Of a DNA stretch of 64,000 bases, positions 59,501 to 64,000 are shown piece after piece (the stretch's first letter is position 1; the number at the start of each line of letters is the position of its first letter). The stretch spans positions 48,691 to 112,690 of the forward strand of contig JAWGHR010000005.1 of the NCBI GenBank assembly GCA_032560695.1, written 5' to 3'. Source of the stretch: Peptoniphilus_A harei_B. Lineage in GTDB: Bacteria > Bacillota > Clostridia > Tissierellales > Peptoniphilaceae. The translations under genes and the position numbers were made by a program. The notes under the pieces were generated by a model, which was not told where the DNA came from, did no database searches, and saw only the letters and a list, made by a program, of their open reading frames with translations.

Positions 59501-60599
59501 ATTCTTGTCAAAGAAGAGGATGTTCATGACAGTGGTGGGAGTACTAGGTTGTGCAGCCCTCTTAGTCCTTGGATTTGGAATAGCTGAATCAGTAAAGGAC
59601 GTTGAGACCCTACAATTTAAAAATATTTTGAAGTACGACATATCTGTCCTTTACGACAGGGACCTAGACCAAGCTTCTTACGAAGAATATAAGAAGTCCT
59701 TGGCAGAAAAAAATTTAGATTACACAGAAGTCTATGAAGAATTTTTCACAGTTGACTATGATGAAATAGACCAATCAGTGAATGTGATAGTCCCAAGTGA
59801 CAAGGAAGACTTCAAAAAGTACGTGTCACTTTTTGACAAGGACACAAAGGAAGAATTAGAACTTCCAAAGAGGGGAGTTATAATCACAGAAAAGTTGTCC
59901 AAGCTTAAAAAATTAAAAGTTGGCGCCCCACTAGAGATTAGAGACGTCTATGGAAATGAATTCGAAGTAGAAGTCGCTGGCATCAGCGAGTTTTATATAG
60001 GTCACAACGTCTACATGGACAGAGACTACTTTGAAAAAGTAACAGGATCAGACTTCAAGGCCAACACCGACCTCATAAAAGTTCCAAGTGACTTTGACAA
60101 AGATACCTTTATAAAGTCCACTATAGAAAAGAAGTCCGTCTTTAACATAGGAAATGTTGACGACATGAAGGATGTATTGAATCAATTCCTATTTTCAATA
60201 ACTAAGGTTGAGATAATTATTCTAATAGTGACAACAATTTTGGAAGTCGTAGTCCTCTACAACCTCACAAACATAAACATTGAAGAGAGAATAAGAGAAG
60301 TCTCAACAATAAAAGTCCTTGGCTTTTATCCAAGAGAGACAACCTCATACATTTACAAGGAAACCTATATCTTGGCAATAATTGGAATCTTAATTGGACT
60401 GGGAGTTGGCAAAATCCTCCACTACTCAGTCCTACAAATAGTAGTTCCCTTTATGGCCATGCTGCCAGAAGACTTGAGCCCAAGGCCCTTCATCTTGGCA
60501 GGAATAATAACAGCCCTTGTAAATACACTAATAATGATAATCTTCCACTACAGGATAAAAAAGATAAACGCCTTGGATGCACTTAAGTCAAACGAATAA
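56598..60599 (+). CDS. Giant FtsX-family ABC permease with a long extracellular coiled coil
   Basis: 1,333 residues, GTG start. One membrane segment near residues 20-41, then a MacB-like periplasmic-type part, then roughly residues 255-790 are a highly charged heptad-like coiled coil built of many short KxxLxxGxxxY/L-type units. Three membrane helices (near 806-922) form FtsX domain 1, and four more (near 976-998 and 1205-1317) frame a second extracellular domain and FtsX domain 2. With the ATPase upstream it likely moves or signals across the wall. The substrate is unknown. Confidence 0.9.
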   Translation: MKARDKDNLREIKNSLPRFISIMIIVFLGVFVLIGLISTGKIMRNTIDDKIEKLNQEDIKISVPIGLEAKDRQIIEDQEDIKELEYGYDKDVFLAGDPTVIKVLNMPYEISKPEIIEGRELRGPDEIILDSRMKKAGSKIGDTIRFKEDNDDDEDNDLKRLSFRVVGFANSLDFLQENNAAHSERGYGQISYFAYIDDGNFSGDPTLAKIKFLGTEGLKTSDKDYVDYMDKKKRALKIDLKSRPKERLASIQGEISDKITDAEDKITDAETKLSDAKDKLVKGREDLNKGKADYKKGLDKYNEEKDKAESEISKNRDKLYKASVEIDDGERKLIDGYEKLSDGKKKLDNAKEELNSGRKKLTEGKEKYQKGLGEVEASEKALRQGEDQLADGRKKLDDGWDKIEDSRKKLAEGMKKYEEGERDYQSGMAQLEAGKNKLVSQMGASSYEDAVEKIYALDKALETGEDLVKKLPTIEDEIEKTSSQISQVDSGISQIDSQLSALKNTLNSPDLSDEERKNIEGQIAGLEEKKSELEKNKADLNRKLDFLKTSKEEIDKAMEEINKEVPGGITGNLSDLKAKLKEGKAGIAAIQENEKKLAAGRATLDASKKQIEEGKRQLEEGIAEAEKGEAEYAKSKYEIEKNKRKLQEAREELEKAKNKINESEEKLNKGAADYESGKKEYEEKYDDYVEGREKLSRAKEKYLSGRDELDRGEERLDKELKTGKDQLNDAKSKLYKAEKDLKKGEDEYQDKSQEAEEKIADAREKIADGRRYLSLVKQPRYTITPRHLSQDINTYLDYAKRVDGLSFIFPIFFFAIALLVCFTTMTRMVDENRLVIGAYKALGYTNREIGKKFFLYGSLASLIGGTLGAITGSYLLTYIIGNAYSTKTIFENKLLISIFPLRVIFAIAIGFLFTSVAAMITVNKNLEEKTANLLRAKAPAKGNRILLEKIPFIWDRMSFLSKVTARNLFLSKKRMFMTVVGVLGCAALLVLGFGIAESVKDVETLQFKNILKYDISVLYDRDLDQASYEEYKKSLAEKNLDYTEVYEEFFTVDYDEIDQSVNVIVPSDKEDFKKYVSLFDKDTKEELELPKRGVIITEKLSKLKKLKVGAPLEIRDVYGNEFEVEVAGISEFYIGHNVYMDRDYFEKVTGSDFKANTDLIKVPSDFDKDTFIKSTIEKKSVFNIGNVDDMKDVLNQFLFSITKVEIIILIVTTILEVVVLYNLTNINIEERIREVSTIKVLGFYPRETTSYIYKETYILAIIGILIGLGVGKILHYSVLQIVVPFMAMLPEDLSPRPFILAGIITALVNTLIMIIFHYRIKKINALDALKSNE

Positions 60600-60637
60600 G
60601 ATGAGACATAGGATTTGAAAAATAAAATCTAAGAAAT

Positions 60638-60670
60638 AAAAAGCAAGTGTTAATAGCACTTGCTTTTTTA
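60638..60670 (+). terminator. Terminator of the ABC exporter operon
   Basis: Perfect stem AAAAAGCAAGTG/CACTTGCTTTTT with a seven-base loop. Confidence 0.92.
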
Positions 60671-60972
60671 GTGAAAATTTTTGAAATGAAAGAGACTTAT
60701 GAGATAAAAAATTGTTTTAAATAGGAAGTGTAGAAAAAAATGAATTAAATTCTTGCGAGTAAAATCATAAAGCCCACTTCCTAGTATATGCTATAATAAG
60801 ATTGATAAATTATACAAAGTAGAAGATTAATTTAATTTGGATTAAGGGATTCTTCTACTACAAATTGCGGAAAAAATTAACGGATGAAAAGATGAAAATG
60901 CAAATTTGGAAATACTTGGTAGAATTTTTAATTATTATAGATGTGAAATATCAGGAGTGTTAGAGTATAGAA
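60671..60972. other. Upstream region of the restriction-modification genes
   Basis: Holds an extended -10 TGCTATAAT (60789-60797) and, in the leader, an inverted repeat AGTAGAAG/CTTCTACT (60818-60825 with 60852-60859) that could be a hairpin or a binding site for a controller. No ORF for a C-protein was seen. AT content is very high. Confidence 0.55.
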
Positions 60973-62946
60973 ATGAGTAAAAAAGAAAAAGCTACAGATT
61001 TATGGGTTTACGATCTTTTAAAAGAAGCGAATATTTCTTTAGATCCACAAGGATCGTCAATAAAAGAAATAGATGATGCTTTAAAAACTGCATCAAAAAG
61101 AGGGACGGGAAAAGTAGGTTATCCAGAATATGTAGGAGTCGTAAAAGATTTCATCATAGTTATAGAAGACAAAAAATCAATGTCTTATCATGAAAATAGA
61201 ACAGATGAAGGTATTCTTTCTGAAGACATTTCTTCAATTTGTGACTACGCCGTTAATGGAGCTTTATTTTATGGAAAGCATTTAATAAAAAATACTGGAT
61301 ATACAAAAGTTATTGCCATTGGTGTATCAGGCAATGAAAAGAAACATAGAATTAGTCCTTTATTTATAAATGAGAGACAAGATTACTACGAACTGACAGA
61401 GATAGAAACTTTTATTTCATTTAATGAAGATAATATTTATGAATATTATACAAAAGAGATTTTAAAAGAAAATACTAACTTTGAAAAAGAAACCAAAGAA
61501 ATATTAAAAGATGCTGCATTGTTGCACGAAGACTTAAGGAATTATGGATCAATTCAAGATAAGGATAAACCACTAATTGTATCAGGAATACTGCTTGCTT
61601 TAAGAGAAATTGAATATGGAAGTTTTTCGATAGACTCATTAACAGGTGACAAGAACTATACAGATGGAGAAAAAATTTATGATGCCATAAAAAACAATCT
61701 AAAAAGAGCAAACGTATCGCCAGAAGTAAAAAGAGATAAGTTATTAAATCAATTCTCTGTTATAAAAGACACAACAAAGATTAACCAGGTAGATCCAACA
61801 TTAAAGAAAACACCAAATAAACATTATACGGAATTTTTATACAAAAGTATCTTTCAGTCAATAAGATTTCATCAAAGTGGCGAAGATTATTTGGGTAGGT
61901 TTTATGGGGAATTCATGTCCTATTCTGGAGGGGATGGGCAAAGTTTAGGAATAATACTTACACCAAGACATATTACAGAACTATTTTGTGACTTACTTGA
62001 TTTAAAACCAGATGATAAAGTTATGGATCCTTGCTGTGGAACAGCAGGATTTTTGATTGCTGCCATGCATAATATGTTGCAAAAAACAGATGATGATTTT
62101 GAAAAAAATAATATTAGAAAAAATCAACTTTTTGGGATAGAAGATCAATCATATATGTTTACAATTGCTACCACAAATATGATTTTAAGAGGAGATGGAA
62201 AGAGCAATCTTGAGAATCAAGATTTTTTAAAACAAAATACAGCAAAGTTACAACTTAAAGGTTGCACTGTAGGGATGATGAATCCACCATATTCTCAAGG
62301 ATCAAAAGATAATCCTAATTTATATGAAATCTCTTTTACAGAGCATCTTTTAGAATCACTTGTAGAAGGGGCAAGAGTAGCAGTTATAGTCCCACAATCT
62401 ACAATGACTGGAAAAACAAAATATGAGAAAGAGACCAAAGCAAATATTTTAAAACATCACACTCTAGAAGGTGTAATTACTTTAAATAAAAATACATTTT
62501 ATGGTGTTGGTACAAATCCTTGCATAGCTATATTTACAGTAGGAACCCCACACCATACAGACAAAGTATGTAAATTTATTAATTTCGAAGATGACGGATA
62601 CGAAGTTGCAAAACATATTGGACTTATAGAAACACCATCTGCAAAAGATAAAAAACAACATTTGCTTGATGTGTGGTTCGACCGAATTGATGCAGAGACA
62701 AAATTCTGTGTTGAAACAACGATTGAAGCAGATGATGAATGGCTACATTCTTTTTATTATTTCAATGATGAAATACCAACAGATGAAGACTTTAGAAATA
62801 CAATAGCAGATTATATTACCTTTGAAGTAAATATGATTACCCACGGTAGGGGATATCTATTTGGACTTGAAGAAGACGTTGACGACCTATTTAATGAGAA
62901 ATCATCATTAGCAGCTGAAGACGGTGAAAACTATGAAACAGAATAA
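60973..62946 (+). CDS. BcgI-like restriction-modification A subunit (nuclease plus N6-adenine methylase)
   Basis: 657 residues. The N-terminal 180 residues carry a PD-(D/E)xK-like set: Pro51-Glu52, Asp59, and Glu65-Asp66-Lys67 in VIEDKKS. After a helical linker follows the methylase with motif I DPCCGTAGF (about residue 352) and motif IV NPPY (about residue 437). This nuclease-methylase fusion, its length and the separate specificity gene downstream match type IIB BcgI-like systems better than a plain HsdM. Codon use is more AT-rich than in neighbouring operons, as expected for acquired genes. Overlaps the S gene by 14 bp. Confidence 0.8.
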   Translation: MSKKEKATDLWVYDLLKEANISLDPQGSSIKEIDDALKTASKRGTGKVGYPEYVGVVKDFIIVIEDKKSMSYHENRTDEGILSEDISSICDYAVNGALFYGKHLIKNTGYTKVIAIGVSGNEKKHRISPLFINERQDYYELTEIETFISFNEDNIYEYYTKEILKENTNFEKETKEILKDAALLHEDLRNYGSIQDKDKPLIVSGILLALREIEYGSFSIDSLTGDKNYTDGEKIYDAIKNNLKRANVSPEVKRDKLLNQFSVIKDTTKINQVDPTLKKTPNKHYTEFLYKSIFQSIRFHQSGEDYLGRFYGEFMSYSGGDGQSLGIILTPRHITELFCDLLDLKPDDKVMDPCCGTAGFLIAAMHNMLQKTDDDFEKNNIRKNQLFGIEDQSYMFTIATTNMILRGDGKSNLENQDFLKQNTAKLQLKGCTVGMMNPPYSQGSKDNPNLYEISFTEHLLESLVEGARVAVIVPQSTMTGKTKYEKETKANILKHHTLEGVITLNKNTFYGVGTNPCIAIFTVGTPHHTDKVCKFINFEDDGYEVAKHIGLIETPSAKDKKQHLLDVWFDRIDAETKFCVETTIEADDEWLHSFYYFNDEIPTDEDFRNTIADYITFEVNMITHGRGYLFGLEEDVDDLFNEKSSLAAEDGENYETE

Positions 62947-64000
62947 GTTATCACTTAATGATGTGGAGTGGGGAGAGTTTAAAATAAAGGAACTATTCGA
63001 GGTTCAAAACTCAAAAGCATATCATAAAGAAAAATTAACGGCAAATACTTATGGAATCCCTTACATTACTAGAACCTCATTGAATAATGGATTAGATGAT
63101 ATTATCTCTATTGATCAATTTTTTAAAACTAATAGAAAAAACTCGATTAGTTTGGGAGCTGAAAACGCAGATTTCTTTTACCAAGAATTTGAATATATAA
63201 CTGGAAATAAGATGTATAGCATTCATAATAAAAATATTAATAAGCGAATAGGATTATTTTTAGTACAGGTATTTAGAACTAGCATAAAAAACTGTGGTTT
63301 TGGTTATGGTAAGGGATTAACTGGAACTAGATTTAAGGATAGAATAGTTTTATTACCTTTAGATAGCTTGGGAAACCCAAATTGGCAATTCATGGAAGAT
63401 TATATCAAACAAGAACAAAAACAAATTGCTCAAAAAGTAATCTCTTATTATGAGCAAAGAATACTTGAAACAGGATTTGATTTAGTAGGGCTTGAAGATG
63501 TTGAGTGGAAAGAATTTTATTTTAATGAAGTGTTTAGAAAAATTCAAAGAGGAAAAAGACTAAAAAAAGATGACCATATTGATGGAAATGTTCCTTATAT
63601 TTCATCAACATCACTAAATAATGGTCTCGATCAGTTTATTGGAAATGAATATATGGTTAGGAAATTCAAAAATAATATTTCTCTTGCTAATAGTGGTAGT
63701 GTGGGATCTTGTTTTTATCATGATTACGAGTATATTGCAAGTGATCATGTAACTTCACTAACCTTGGAAAAGGCTGATAAATATGTTTATTTGTTTATGT
63801 CGACCATAATTAAAAGATTAGAAGAAAAATATTCATTTAATAGGGAAATAAATGATAAAAGAATAAAAAATGAAAAATTTATTTTACCTGTAGATAAAAA
63901 CGGTAACCCCCACTGGGAATATATGAGTATGTTTATGCAAAAAATAATGGAAGAAAAGCTAGAAAAAGTGCTTGAATATATATATATATATATATATAAG
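62933..64000 (+). CDS. Restriction-modification specificity subunit, 3' truncated by window
   Basis: At least 356 residues, read by hand; no stop before the edge. Two target-recognition domains are visible, each starting with W(G/K)EF, and each having a PYI(T/S)-TSLNNGLD segment and a (L/V)P-D--GNP-W end followed by a helix (FMEDYIKQEQKQ; YMSMFMQKIMEEK). The two halves set a bipartite recognition site. At 63977-63998 the gene runs into (TA)11 encoding YIYIYIYK. Start overlaps the A subunit. Confidence 0.85.
   Translation, partial: MKQNKLSLNDVEWGEFKIKELFEVQNSKAYHKEKLTANTYGIPYITRTSLNNGLDDIISIDQFFKTNRKNSISLGAENADFFYQEFEYITGNKMYSIHNKNINKRIGLFLVQVFRTSIKNCGFGYGKGLTGTRFKDRIVLLPLDSLGNPNWQFMEDYIKQEQKQIAQKVISYYEQRILETGFDLVGLEDVEWKEFYFNEVFRKIQRGKRLKKDDHIDGNVPYISSTSLNNGLDQFIGNEYMVRKFKNNISLANSGSVGSCFYHDYEYIASDHVTSLTLEKADKYVYLFMSTIIKRLEEKYSFNREINDKRIKNEKFILPVDKNGNPHWEYMSMFMQKIMEEKLEKVLEYIYIYIYK
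63977..63998 (+). repeat. (TA)11 simple sequence repeat inside the specificity gene
   Basis: Eleven TA units within the coding frame. Loss of one unit would place TAA in frame at the end of the tract; gain of one shifts to another frame. This is the arrangement seen in slipped-strand phase-variable genes. Confidence 0.85.

Overview
The window is AT-rich DNA from a low-GC Gram-positive anaerobe. The S10-spc-alpha ribosomal gene order, the GlcD-type lactate dehydrogenase with Etf genes, class I aldolase, tryptophanase and SLH-anchored surface protease point to the Tissierellia/Peptoniphilaceae (Anaerococcus, Peptoniphilus or Finegoldia-like). The lineage is an inference from gene content and style; no 16S gene or other phylogenetic marker was compared.

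Layout. 1-5.1 kb: the 3' end of a very large S8 (subtilisin-family) surface protease with three C-terminal SLH domains. 5.1-5.7 kb: repeat-rich non-coding DNA. 5.7-7.1 kb: an unusual HTH protein on the minus strand, divergent from a lactate-oxidation operon (7.3-12.6 kb: GlcD-type dehydrogenase, acyl-CoA dehydrogenase, EtfB, EtfA, LrgA, LrgB). 13.2-15.0 kb: a second, more canonical EtfB-EtfA pair on the minus strand. 15.2-15.4 kb: an 18-bp tandem repeat array. 15.5-17.6 kb: ahpC-ahpF. 17.9-32.0 kb: the S10-spc-alpha ribosomal superoperon, with two good promoters and a structured leader, but without map and rpsD. 32.1-32.6 kb: methylguanine methyltransferase. 32.6-33.7 kb: about 1.1 kb of nested inverted repeats with GC-rich islands. 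33.7-35.7 kb: groES-groEL under a CIRCE operator. 35.7-36.4 kb: more modular repeats. 36.4-38.4 kb: a small membrane-anchored protein, an MBL hydrolase and a shortened binding-protein-like lipoprotein. 38.6-41.8 kb: an NSS transporter and tryptophanase on the minus strand, preceded by a 5' leader carrying two tandem copies of an unrecognised RNA-like motif. 42-46 kb: class I aldolase, RNase H1, dCMP deaminase, MscL, patatin and NUDIX genes. 46.7-49.7 kb: a 3D-domain cell-wall protein, a DUF1700-like membrane protein, glutaredoxin and a small coiled protein. 49.7-55.7 kb: alpha/beta hydrolase, a MurF-like ligase, Ddl, RNase R and SmpB. 55.9-60.6 kb: an ABC exporter with a giant coiled-coil permease. 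61.0-64.0 kb: a BcgI-like restriction-modification pair whose specificity gene ends in a (TA)11 tract at the window edge.

How genes work together. The lactate operon joins a lactate dehydrogenase and an acyl-CoA dehydrogenase through one EtfBA pair, with LrgAB as a likely pyruvate/lactate carrier. Tryptophanase with its Na+-dependent transporter forms an indole-producing catabolic unit. MurF-like and Ddl build the D-Ala-D-Ala end of peptidoglycan. RNase R and SmpB sit together as a trans-translation and RNA-decay pair.

The best leads for something undescribed are: the tandem leader motif in front of tryptophanase (41697-41789); the modular palindromic repeat family with a covarying stem (5.3, 12.8, 13.1 and 35.7-36.4 kb); the large nested palindrome (32.6-33.6 kb); and the potentially phase-variable BcgI-like specificity gene.
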